DNA of 64,000 nucleotides from Neolewinella agarilytica. GTDB taxonomy: Bacteria; Bacteroidota; Bacteroidia; Chitinophagales; Saprospiraceae. The stretch is from assembly GCF_900110645.1 (NCBI RefSeq), contig NZ_FOFB01000023.1, forward strand, positions 1-64,000. Direction: 5' to 3'. This document shows, one piece after another, positions 16,931 to 25,056 of the stretch. Position 1 is the first letter of the stretch; each line of letters starts with the position of its first letter. Position numbers and translations under genes: made by a program. Under the pieces are notes generated by a model. The model ran no database searches and was not told the DNA's origin. It worked only from the letters and a program-made list of their open reading frames with translations.

Positions 16931-18013
16931 CTACTGCACCGCCGCCGTCCGCAGCACCTGGTCCAGCTCTTCCATCAATTCCCGTTTCTTTTCGCCGGGG
17001 GCCAGCACGAAACCATCCACCAGCACCAGCTGCTTGTTGGCCGTGTCGTTGATCAGGTAGGAGACGAAGGGGCCGGCCAGAAAGTCGTTTTCCATCTCCC
17101 AGATGCCACGGCCGGAGATGGCGAAAGCACCATTGAGTTCCGTTGTTTCGGTGAAGAGGGGCAGGCTGACGTCGTTGACCCGCATATAAGTATTCTCTAG
17201 TGTCGTGCTGATGTACTCCTTACCGATTTGGTCGCGGATGGACTTCAGCCCCTCGCGGCTGAGTTGTGACTGGTCTTTATACGGCACCCGGGTAGCCATG
17301 ATGTTCAGGCTGCCACCACGAGTGTCCTTGCGCAGCCAGGCGAAGTTGGGCTCATCAATCGGTACCATCTCGTAGCCGCCGGGAATGTCGATGGTCGCCC
17401 CACTCTTTTCGGTAATCGTTGCCCCCAGCTGCCGGTCAATACCCCGGAAGTAAGCCGTCACTTTTACCCGTTCGTTCTCCCGCTCATCGATGCGGGCTAC
17501 TACGGCGGGGTAGGCGGCTCCCAGGCCTTTGATCAATTCCCCCCGGTTCTTTCCCATCAGGTAGATGAGTTGCTGGCCCGTCGCCCATTTATTACGGGCA
17601 ACGGCCGTGCCGAAACCTTCCTCCCGAACCTGCTGAATTTTAGCATCACTCAAATCCTTTACCACCATCTCCGTGGTTGGGCTGTCTTTGTCGGACAAGT
17701 CCGCCAGAACGATATAGTTCCGTAATTCCTGAAAAGTAGGCTCTTCCAGCAATTTGATGGGCTCAATATGGCGAAGGTCAAAAATCGGCTCCGGCTGGGG
17801 AAGAATCAAATAGGGCGCTTCGAAATAAAAGGCCATGGAATCCCGCAGGTTACTCTCCCACAGGCTTTGGTCCGATATAATAGTAACCCCATTGATTTTA
17901 CCAAAAGCCGTTGGCGTTGGTGCCAGGCTACGCTGTATATCCTCCCCGCAGGAAGAAAAGACGGTGATTCCAAGAAGGAGCGCCAGCGAAAAAGTCAGGA
18001 TGCGGTGGATCAT
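16931..18013 (-). CDS. DUF4837 family lipoprotein
   Basis: A 360-residue lipoprotein from the ATG at 18013. The signal ends in a clear lipobox (VFSSC, Cys about residue 23), followed by GEDIQRSLAPTPTAFGKIN. It matches the Bacteroidota-only family DUF4837: a repeated IVLADLSDKDSPTT / AVARNKWATGQQLIYLMGKNRGELI core, then RQLGATITEKSGATIDIPGGYEMVP and the IWEMENDFLAGPFVSYLI segment near the C-terminus. Function is unknown; it is probably tethered to the periplasmic face of the inner or outer membrane. The gene body ends against an 8-bp tandem array. Confidence 0.85.
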   Translation of the reverse strand: MIHRILTFSLALLLGITVFSSCGEDIQRSLAPTPTAFGKINGVTIISDQSLWESNLRDSMAFYFEAPYLILPQPEPIFDLRHIEPIKLLEEPTFQELRNYIVLADLSDKDSPTTEMVVKDLSDAKIQQVREEGFGTAVARNKWATGQQLIYLMGKNRGELIKGLGAAYPAVVARIDERENERVKVTAYFRGIDRQLGATITEKSGATIDIPGGYEMVPIDEPNFAWLRKDTRGGSLNIMATRVPYKDQSQLSREGLKSIRDQIGKEYISTTLENTYMRVNDVSLPLFTETTELNGAFAISGRGIWEMENDFLAGPFVSYLINDTANKQLVLVDGFVLAPGEKKRELMEELDQVLRTAAVQ

Positions 18014-18220
18014 AAAAGCTTTGTTCTGTTCAAAAGGTACGATGAAAGCCCGATTAGGGGGCACCAAGGTACATCTACTGAAACAGATGACAAGGCAGGC
18101 GGTTGTGGCGGGTGGCGGGCTTGGTATTTTGGTCTTTTAGTATTTGGGTTCTTTGGTCCCACCACATAATCGTAGCGAAGCTAAAATGCCAACGAACCAA
18201 AATACCAACGAACCAACCTA

Positions 18221-19192
18221 CTAAAACAACGCCTCAATCACATTCTCCTCCGTAATTCCTTCGGACTCCGCAAGGTAGTTCCGCACGATCCGGTGGCGGA
18301 GAACGTATTTGGCGATGGCCTGTACGTCTTCAATGTCCGGGCTGTACTTACCGGAGATAGCGGCGTGGCACTTGGCACCGAGCACCAGGTACTGGCTGGC
18401 CCGGGGGCCGGCGCCCCAGCTGATGTATTTGTTGACTTCGGCAGTTGCCCGGTCGGTATTCGGCCGGGTCTTCGTCGTCAGGTTGACGGCGTATTCCAGC
18501 ACGTTGTCGCTGACGGGGATCTTCCGGACGAGCTGCTGAAAATACAGGATCTGCTCTCCGGTGAGAATGGTATTCAATGACTTAACGTCTACACCCGTTG
18601 TTCCCTTTACGACGGCAATTTCCTGCTCGTAGGTCGGGTAGTCCAGCGGGATGTTGAACATGAAACGGTCCAACTGCGCTTCGGGCAGCGGGTAGGTTCC
18701 TTCCTGCTCAATCGGGTTCTGCGTAGCCAGAACGAAGAAAGGCGCGGGGAGGAGGTGACGAACACCATTTACCGTTACGGAACGTTCCTGCATCGCTTCG
18801 AGCAGGGCCGCCTGTGTCTTGGGGGGCGTACGGTTGATCTCATCCGCCAGTACGATGTTGGCAAAGAGCGGGCCGTGCGCAAATTCGAATTTTCGGTTGT
18901 CGCCCAGAATCTCGGAGCCGGTGATGTCCGTAGGCATCAGGTCAGGCGTGAACTGGATACGCTTGAAGTCTAGATCCAGCACTTCAGAAATGGTGGATAC
19001 AAGTAAGGTCTTGGCCAGGCCGGGAACACCGACGAGAAGGGAGTGACCGTTAGAAAACAAGGAAATTAATACCGTCTTGACGACTTCCTCCTGGCCGATG
19101 ATCACTTTGCCGATTTCGGCACGAAGGTCACGGTAAGCTTTTGCGAGGGCGTCGACGGCTTCTACGTCTGACTTAAAATTAGGTACTGCCAT
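18221..19192 (-). CDS. MoxR family AAA+ ATPase
   Basis: A 323-residue AAA+ chaperone-type ATPase of the MoxR/RavA group, which usually matures or activates a partner protein carrying von Willebrand A domains. Walker A is the MoxR variant GVPGLAKT, Walker B is VLADEINRTPPKTQAALLEAMQE, sensor 1 is VLATQNPIEQEGTYPLPEAQLDRF, and the C-terminal lid contains YISWGAGPRASQYL, a MoxR hallmark. The start is the ATG at 19192 (MAVPNFKSDVEAVD). The usual DUF58 and Bat partner genes are not adjacent, though a BatE-like TPR-SH3 protein lies at 53991. The gene stands alone on the minus strand. Confidence 0.95.
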   Translation of the reverse strand: MAVPNFKSDVEAVDALAKAYRDLRAEIGKVIIGQEEVVKTVLISLFSNGHSLLVGVPGLAKTLLVSTISEVLDLDFKRIQFTPDLMPTDITGSEILGDNRKFEFAHGPLFANIVLADEINRTPPKTQAALLEAMQERSVTVNGVRHLLPAPFFVLATQNPIEQEGTYPLPEAQLDRFMFNIPLDYPTYEQEIAVVKGTTGVDVKSLNTILTGEQILYFQQLVRKIPVSDNVLEYAVNLTTKTRPNTDRATAEVNKYISWGAGPRASQYLVLGAKCHAAISGKYSPDIEDVQAIAKYVLRHRIVRNYLAESEGITEENVIEALF

Positions 19193-19311
19193 GGGGTTAT
19201 TCGAATAAGACACCAAAGGTGATTAAAATGCGGGACATATACCAATTGTTGTTCCCGCTTAGTCTTTTGTTAGGACTACTTTCAGGGAAAATGTCACCTG
19301 TAATATCATTT

Positions 19312-19703
19312 GGGCGCGCACGCAGGTGCAAAGGGAAGGTAAAGAGCAGCGTTTGACCGGTCGACGCTGCTTCCAGCAGCGAGCGGCGGCGAGTGCCCTC
19401 CGGGCACGAGTTGACTGACGCACTTACAGCTGTCAGCCAGGCAAAAGAACCCATAGCAAACGGTTTTGGCTTCATTCCAATGGATGAATACTGTGTTACC
19501 CGGTTGAGGACCCTGGTTGCTGAGCGAAGTCGAAGTAATGGTCCGAACGCGAACGGGGCAGTAGGCTCCCGGAGCGTGTAGCAGCGGCAGCCTCATGGTG
19601 TTACAGGCATTATACGGTCAAAGTCGCTTTGCTCCCTTGCCCGATTCGGACCGGAGTACCTCAACCGAGCCCTTACCCCTCCCTTGCACCAGCGGCCGCG
19701 CCC
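19312..19703. repeat. R1 inverted pair (copies 7 and 8) reaching into the BCCT gene
   Basis: Copy 7 (19312-19331, plus, 19 of 20 bases) and copy 8 (19684-19703, minus, 18 of 20) bracket the 425-bp gap 19193-19617 plus the last 86 bases of the BCCT gene. The interior shares CTTTGCTCCCTT and CCGTTCG-type words with the 10329-10539 pair. No ORF in the gap is credible. Confidence 0.8.
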
Positions 19704-21165
19704 GCCAACTCCGCACCACCAGCACCAACAAACTCCCTCCCGCCAGCAAGAACAAGAACATCGCCGGAAACCCTCCCAGCGTATTCACCAGCCGGATGCC
19801 ATCAATGCCGGCAAAAGCGACCATCACCCAGGCCGTAGTGCCAATGATGCCGCCCCACAACAACTTAACGAAAAGGGGAGCCTCCTGACGCTCCGGCGTG
19901 ATGCCCTCCACGCAAAGTGCACTCATGGCCGATATGTTGGAATCGGCAGCCGTAACGTAAGACAGGAAAACCAGCAAAAGAAACAGTCCGGGCGTTAGCT
20001 CCGCCAGCGGCAAGGTGTCCAGCAAAACGTAGATCACGGCCTCCGGACCACCCTCCGTCAGGGCAGCGGAGAGCTGCCCGCTTTCATCCGTTACCAGGCC
20101 GATGGCGGCGAAGCAGACCATCCAGAAAGCACCGAAAAGAGAAGTGTACAACAGGTTAACCCGGATAAACGCCCGGACGGTATAGCCCCTGCCCAGCCGA
20201 CCAAGAAACAAGGCCGTCACGGGCGCCCAGGCATACCAGCCCGCCCAGTAGAAACTCGTCCACGCCCGCCCCCAGGCGGCGTCAATGCCCGGGTCCAGCC
20301 CCAGATTGCGGGGGACAAAGGTGGACACATACTCCCCTGCAGCAGAAAAACTAAGCGCCAATGCTTCCAGCGTCGGTCCCGTAAAGAACACGAATACGGC
20401 CAGCAACATAAACCCCACCACGTTGATGCCGCTCAACAGCCTGATCCCTCGTTGAAGCCCGCTGGCCGCTGACACGCTGAAGGCAATGACGATGGCCGCA
20501 ATGATGAGCCCCAGCACCAGCGGCGTGCGCTCCGAAGCTAAGCCACCCGACAAGGACAGCGTACCCGCCCCCAAGCTCCCCGCCATGCCCGCCACCAGGG
20601 CGAAAAGACAAATTACGTCAACGGCTGCACCCGCCTTTTTGTGAATACGCTCCCCAAGCAAAGGCTCCAGTAGCGAACTGATGGCAAAGGGCTGCCGCCG
20701 GTTGTAAAAGGCCAGGGCAAACAACAAACCACCCAGCGTGTACATCCCGTAGGGCGTAAAGGTCCAGTGCAGATACATGATGCTCATGGCGAAAACGTCG
20801 GGCTCGGCCAGCCCCGCCTCCGGCGGGCCGCTCACGTGATAGATCGGCTCCGCCGTTCCCCAGAACAGAATACCCGTGGCAATGGTCGTACAGACGGTTA
20901 TCGCAAACCACCGCGGACGGCTCAACAAGGGCGTTGCTGTGTCGCCGCCAATTTTCACCCTGCCCAGTGGACTGATATATGCCGCAACCACAATCAGTAA
21001 GCAGGCGAAAGTCGAGCCATTAAACAGCCAGTCGAAGTGCAGCATGACCCAGTCTGACCAGCCCCGCATGGTGGTCACTAAACCTTCCGGATCCTTAATC
21101 CCCCAAATGGCGCAGGCGAGAAGTGGCAATAGGGGAGGGAGGAGGACGGTGTATCGGATGCGCAT
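19618..21165 (-). CDS. BCCT family transporter (betaine/choline/carnitine type)
   Basis: A 515-residue inner-membrane transporter with about twelve membrane segments. BCCT proteins import betaine, choline, carnitine or DMSP, driven by Na+ or H+, often for osmoprotection. The family motif region appears as FWGTAEPIYHVSGPP (TM3-4) and AWTSFYWAGWYAWAPVTALFLGRLGRGYTVRAFI (TM8, with the aromatic box expected to bind trimethylammonium). The last 28 residues (from RARPLVQGRG) are low-complexity, basic and encoded by R1 repeat copy 8, so the original C-terminus has probably been replaced. Substrate not assignable. Confidence 0.92.
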   Translation of the reverse strand: MRIRYTVLLPPLLPLLACAIWGIKDPEGLVTTMRGWSDWVMLHFDWLFNGSTFACLLIVVAAYISPLGRVKIGGDTATPLLSRPRWFAITVCTTIATGILFWGTAEPIYHVSGPPEAGLAEPDVFAMSIMYLHWTFTPYGMYTLGGLLFALAFYNRRQPFAISSLLEPLLGERIHKKAGAAVDVICLFALVAGMAGSLGAGTLSLSGGLASERTPLVLGLIIAAIVIAFSVSAASGLQRGIRLLSGINVVGFMLLAVFVFFTGPTLEALALSFSAAGEYVSTFVPRNLGLDPGIDAAWGRAWTSFYWAGWYAWAPVTALFLGRLGRGYTVRAFIRVNLLYTSLFGAFWMVCFAAIGLVTDESGQLSAALTEGGPEAVIYVLLDTLPLAELTPGLFLLLVFLSYVTAADSNISAMSALCVEGITPERQEAPLFVKLLWGGIIGTTAWVMVAFAGIDGIRLVNTLGGFPAMFLFLLAGGSLLVLVVRSWRARPLVQGRGKGSVEVLRSESGKGAKRL

Positions 21166-21305
21166 GGGGTGGAAGGTACGCTACTGGCCGAAGTTACCTG
21201 CGGTAACGAGCATTCACAATGACTACACGGCTCAGCTCGACGCCGGAGGCGTCATCGTCCAGGACCTAAGTCGCATATCCAAAATCAAGAATCGCCAATC
21301 AAGAA

Positions 21306-23903
21306 TCACCGCACCACCACCCGTTGCCCCAACCCAGTCACCCGGCCATCCGTATCCAGCGGCTGCACGAAGTACAGCCCCGGAGCCAGCCCTTCCAGCG
21401 ATAATTGCGTCTGCTGGCCGGTAGCCACTACCCGTCGCATTTCCCGCCCGCCGATGTCGTACAAGCGGTAACCACCCGCTTTGCCCTCCACAGTCGTGGA
21501 ACCACTGGCGGGGTTAGGATAGATGCGGGGAGCAGCGCCTCTTGCCAGCGGCTCATCAATGGACACGAGCTGCTCCACCTGGAAATCCCAGGCACCCCGG
21601 CCGTAGGTGCCGAAGCGGGCGATGTTACGATCTTCGAGGAATTCCACCGAGTAGTAGCGCATGGTGGGGGCGTACTGACCGGCCAGGTCAAACCACCGTT
21701 CTTCGCTGACAACATAAACGAAGGGTCCTGCCTCCGTAGCCGCAAAAATCAGACTCTCGGTAGCGTTGGCCGTTAACCCATGAACGACCGTTGGCGGCAG
21801 GCCGTCGCTGGCCGGGAAGAAGTTCTCCCCGCCGTCTTCTGATCGCCAGACGGGCGGATTACTGTAGCCCGAGCCGCCCAGCCATACGGTCTCGGCTTCC
21901 GTTTTGGAAGCATGGATCGCCTGCCCGTAGAGGTACCAGCCCGACGGTAAAAAGTTGAGGGTTTCTGACCAGCTTTCGCCCCGGTCGTCGGAGGCAAAGA
22001 AACGACCCTGATCCGTGGCTACGTAGAAGCGGTCCGGGTTGAGAGGAGAATAGCTCATGGCAGAGATCTGACCGGCGGCAGCGTCTTTGAAGTCAAGGGG
22101 AAGGTCACGGCCCGTCATGGCTCCGTAGTGAACGTCATCCTCGTCCCGGTTCAGGTCAACTTCCACCAGGAAGGAGCCCGCGCGGGCGGTATCCGAACTG
22201 CCGCCAGCGATGTAGAGTTTCACCTGCCCGTCTAAGCGTGGAGGAGACATCATCGGCGTAATCCAGATGAATTCATCCGGGCTTTCAATTTCGTAGCTGC
22301 TCCAGCCCAGGCCATTCTCTTCGTCCAGTACGTCGTAAAAACCGTAGACGAAGCCACCGGGGTAGGCGGTAAAGAAAACGTTCCCCCCTTCGGCAAAGTC
22401 GAGGTGACCATAATCCCCACTAAACCATTGATAGCCGCCCAGCACGTTGCGTCGGCTGCTGTCGTTCTCGTCCAGTATCTGGAAGCCCTGATCCTGAGAG
22501 CCGGCATAAATGATGTCCCGGTCGCCGGGGTTGGTGCGCACGTCGTAGTACTGAGCCACGTTGAGGCCTTCCTGAGCGACGCTATACCACATGCTGTCGG
22601 CTGGGTTGAGCAGGTTGAGGCCACCGTGGTTACTCACCAGCATTTGAGATTCGCCGTCGGGGTCCGTTATTTCGGTCAGGCGCATGATGTCAGCGTGGAG
22701 GTAGCGGACGGGGTCGGCGTAGTAGTCGTTCCAGCGGTTGGGGTAGGCGAAGGTTTCGCCTCCGTCGCGGGAGACCCAGAGCTCAACGGCGCCCCAGGCG
22801 ACGAAGTCGGGGTCGCTGGGGCGGACGTAGATGGATTGGTAGCGCCAGGGGACTTTGTCCAGGCGGGGCATCTCCCGCCAGTCCAGGCCGTCGTTATCGC
22901 TGCGGAAGAGCTGGTCGTAGGCCTGAAGGAAGATTCTCAGGCTGTCCGTTCCGGGCTGTCTGGCCGCGGCTATTCTGGAACGGTAGCTGCCGGTTCTTTC
23001 TACCGGGACAGAACTGATGAGGCGAAAGCTTGCGCTGCTCCGGTCCAACTCGTAAAGGTTGACGCCTGCATTATCGCCCGTTCGTTTCATGGCGGCGAAG
23101 AGACGATCCGTTCCGGGTGGGTTATACAGGTGGGTAATGGTCTGGTTCCCCTCCACGGTGGCCAGCGGCGGGCCGGGCAGTTGATCGTAGCTGATGCCAC
23201 CATCTACAGAATGGAATATTTCATAATTGCCCCGGAGAATTTGTAGGGTCGTGAAGACCTCGTCGTCGATAACCTGTGGAGAGAAGAAGTTGTCCATCGC
23301 GGCTTCATCGATGACGTTGCCGTTTTCCCGGACGGTGGCGAATTCCCAGCTTTTCCCGTCATCGGGGGAATACATCGGCCGACTGTCGGAGAAGGCCAGC
23401 AGGTGGCGGCCGGCATCAACGGGCACCAGCCCCAGGAACTCCCGGTCGAAATAAATATCGTGGTTGACGAGGCGGTAAGCTTCGCCGGTATAATCCATTT
23501 CCCAAATGGAACCACCGGCGGACATCAAAAACAAACGATTAGCATCCGTGGGGTCCTGCACGACGTCGAAGACGCTGCCGGCGGTGTACTTACTGCCGCG
23601 CTCGAACCACTCCCCGGTCAACAGGCCATCCGCAAAGGACTCGCTGCTCTTTTCCGTGAAACGCCCCTGCCGTTTGCGGTGGCGGGCCATGGCGTTATGG
23701 CTTTCCAGTTTCCGCCAATCTGTACCGGGGGCTGCGCGGTGAAGGCTCTCCAGCCAGCGTTCGTGGCGGTTTTCCTTGTCGGCCCCTTCATGTTCCCCTT
23801 CTACCCGAATATCAATAGGGGCGCGTTGGGGTAATTTTTCCTGGGTAGAGTTGCAAGCGGTTAATAAACCAACTAACAGAAAGGGCAAAATCAAAAATTT
23901 CAT
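21306..23903 (-). CDS. Sortilin/VPS10-like propeller protein with lipobox and T9SS tail
   Basis: An 865-residue exported protein. The N-terminus is a lipoprotein-type signal (LPFLLVGLLTAC-NST). The body is built of sialidase/VPS10-like blades with repeated Asp-box-like turns (SPDDGKSWEFATV, SRDGGETFAYPNRW, SDDRGESWSETL, SEDGGENFFPAS), typical of secreted glycan- or protein-binding propellers. The last about 75 residues are a type A T9SS sorting domain: IYPNPASGSTTVEG ... YRLYDIGGREMRRV ... LAPGLYFVQ ... RVVVR. Having both a lipobox and a T9SS tail is unusual. It stands alone, and an R1 copy lies 60 bp upstream. Confidence 0.85.
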   Translation of the reverse strand: MKFLILPFLLVGLLTACNSTQEKLPQRAPIDIRVEGEHEGADKENRHERWLESLHRAAPGTDWRKLESHNAMARHRKRQGRFTEKSSESFADGLLTGEWFERGSKYTAGSVFDVVQDPTDANRLFLMSAGGSIWEMDYTGEAYRLVNHDIYFDREFLGLVPVDAGRHLLAFSDSRPMYSPDDGKSWEFATVRENGNVIDEAAMDNFFSPQVIDDEVFTTLQILRGNYEIFHSVDGGISYDQLPGPPLATVEGNQTITHLYNPPGTDRLFAAMKRTGDNAGVNLYELDRSSASFRLISSVPVERTGSYRSRIAAARQPGTDSLRIFLQAYDQLFRSDNDGLDWREMPRLDKVPWRYQSIYVRPSDPDFVAWGAVELWVSRDGGETFAYPNRWNDYYADPVRYLHADIMRLTEITDPDGESQMLVSNHGGLNLLNPADSMWYSVAQEGLNVAQYYDVRTNPGDRDIIYAGSQDQGFQILDENDSSRRNVLGGYQWFSGDYGHLDFAEGGNVFFTAYPGGFVYGFYDVLDEENGLGWSSYEIESPDEFIWITPMMSPPRLDGQVKLYIAGGSSDTARAGSFLVEVDLNRDEDDVHYGAMTGRDLPLDFKDAAAGQISAMSYSPLNPDRFYVATDQGRFFASDDRGESWSETLNFLPSGWYLYGQAIHASKTEAETVWLGGSGYSNPPVWRSEDGGENFFPASDGLPPTVVHGLTANATESLIFAATEAGPFVYVVSEERWFDLAGQYAPTMRYYSVEFLEDRNIARFGTYGRGAWDFQVEQLVSIDEPLARGAAPRIYPNPASGSTTVEGKAGGYRLYDIGGREMRRVVATGQQTQLSLEGLAPGLYFVQPLDTDGRVTGLGQRVVVR

Positions 23904-23964
23904 GGGTCTGGCTTTGGAAAAAGAGCGTGACTAAAGGTAATGAATGCCATTTAATCGCCTTGTC

Positions 23965-24087
23965 GGGGCGCGGACGCAGGTGCAAGGGGGAGTTGATCTG
24001 CAAGGTTTTACCGGACGCTCAAAGCGTCCGGTAAGGACCTTCGAACGTCTGCGCCCTTACCCTTCCATTGCACCTGCGGCCGCGCCC
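23965..24087. repeat. R1 inverted pair (copies 9 and 10) with internal hairpin
   Basis: The shortest clear R1 pair: copy 9 (23965-23985, plus, exact) and copy 10 (24068-24087, minus, 19 of 20) are 82 bp apart. Between them is a perfect 12-bp hairpin TTACCGGACGCT-CAA-AGCGTCCGGTAA (24008-24034), then GGACCTTCGAACGTC. Its words link this pair to the GACCTCG/GCGTCC palindromes at 5858 and 57148. It lies between two divergent genes. Confidence 0.85.
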
Positions 24088-24107
24088 AGCTGTTCCTGCG
24101 TAAACAA

Positions 24108-24139
24108 TTTGTGTTTTTGGCCGACAAACGCTACATTTG
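24108..24139 (+). promoter_or_regulatory. Canonical Bacteroidota promoter
   Basis: TTTG at 24108-24111 and TACATTTG at 24132-24139, separated by 20 bp, fit the Bacteroidota -33 (TTTG) and -7 (TAnnTTTG) elements with ideal spacing. The downstream ATG is at 24165, giving a leader of roughly 20 nt. It starts 20 bp after R1 copy 10. Confidence 0.7.
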
Positions 24140-24164
24140 TAAGCGTATTCCTTATTGATGTCCA

Positions 24165-24851
24165 ATGAAAAAACAAAAGGTAAACCGGAAGTATAACTTC
24201 CCCGATGCGGATCTCTACCAGATGTGTATGGATGCCATCCGGATGGCCAGGCGGGACCTGAAAAGCTTTAAGACCTATGGTTATGATGGCCATCGACTCA
24301 AGGGGTTTCACAACCGTTGCCAAAAATTTGTTGACGTCCCTGACGACGATGAGCTGCTGGGAGACCAGATGATCGTTACCGACAAAAAGTACGAAGCATC
24401 CGAAAAGGTAAAGCACGCCATTCGTTCCATCATGACCCGGGTGCGCGTCAAATTCAGCAACCGGACCGGCCGGTACCGTAAGTTCGGTACCGCGAAAATT
24501 GGAGATATGACGGACGCGCAGCTGCTTTTCTGCGGCCGACGGGTCATTCGTGTAGCCAGGGCACAATGGAACTTTCTGGAGGAAACCGGACTGAACGAAA
24601 GTCACCTCAAAAAACTGGCCGATGCCTGTCAGAAATTTGAAACGGCCATGAATATCCAACAGGATAAAGTGGCGGATCGGGACATTGCCGTGGAATCCCG
24701 GATCGATATCGGAAACCTGCTCTACGAAGAGGTGATCAAGGTATGTGAGATTGGTAAAGATATCTGGGCGGAATCCGACCGGGCCAAGTACGAGGCTTAC
24801 TGCATTTACGAGAGTAATAATGAGCAGAAGAAGATCGCTAAAGCGAAGTAG
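24165..24851 (+). CDS. Helical protein of unknown function
   Basis: A 228-residue protein I do not recognise. It is strongly charged (Lys/Arg-rich start MKKQKVNRKYNF), has no signal peptide or membrane segment, and is predicted mostly helical, so cytoplasmic. Two similar stretches, ADLYQMCMDAIRMARRDLKSFKTYGYD (about 15-41) and QLLFCGRRVIRVARAQWNFLEETGLN (about 124-149), suggest an internal duplication, with YEEVIKVCEIGKDIWAESDRAKYE as a possible third unit. A good promoter precedes it and an R3 repeat array follows the stop. Base composition resembles its neighbours. Confidence 0.7.
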   Translation: MKKQKVNRKYNFPDADLYQMCMDAIRMARRDLKSFKTYGYDGHRLKGFHNRCQKFVDVPDDDELLGDQMIVTDKKYEASEKVKHAIRSIMTRVRVKFSNRTGRYRKFGTAKIGDMTDAQLLFCGRRVIRVARAQWNFLEETGLNESHLKKLADACQKFETAMNIQQDKVADRDIAVESRIDIGNLLYEEVIKVCEIGKDIWAESDRAKYEAYCIYESNNEQKKIAKAK

Positions 24852-24869
24852 ACGGGGAAAGTCGCTTCG

Positions 24870-24975
24870 CTCTTTTCCCTTTAGACGGGCTGCGCCCTTT
24901 TAGACGAAAGAGATCGCTTCACTTCTCTTTCTTTTAGACACCGCTTCGCGGTTTTTGGGCGCTGCGCTTTCAGAG
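24870..24975 (+). repeat. R3 'TTTTAGAC' 3'-end repeat, copy 2
   Basis: Begins just after the helical gene: CCCTTTAGACGGGCTGCGCCCTTTTAGACG, then AGAGATCGCTTC, CTTTCTTTTAGACACCGC, TTCGCGGTTTTTGGGCGC. About 55 bp of this (24903-24958) is nearly the reverse complement of 59083-59145 behind the SerA-like gene, showing it is a true dispersed repeat. Several short stem-plus-T-run units could terminate transcription. Confidence 0.7.
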
Positions 24976-25056
24976 CTCCGATATAGACACCATCTTTACG
25001 TTCAGCGTTTGCCGCGCCAAAAAAAAAATTAATCGGCTAAAAGTGCATTGCTGAAC

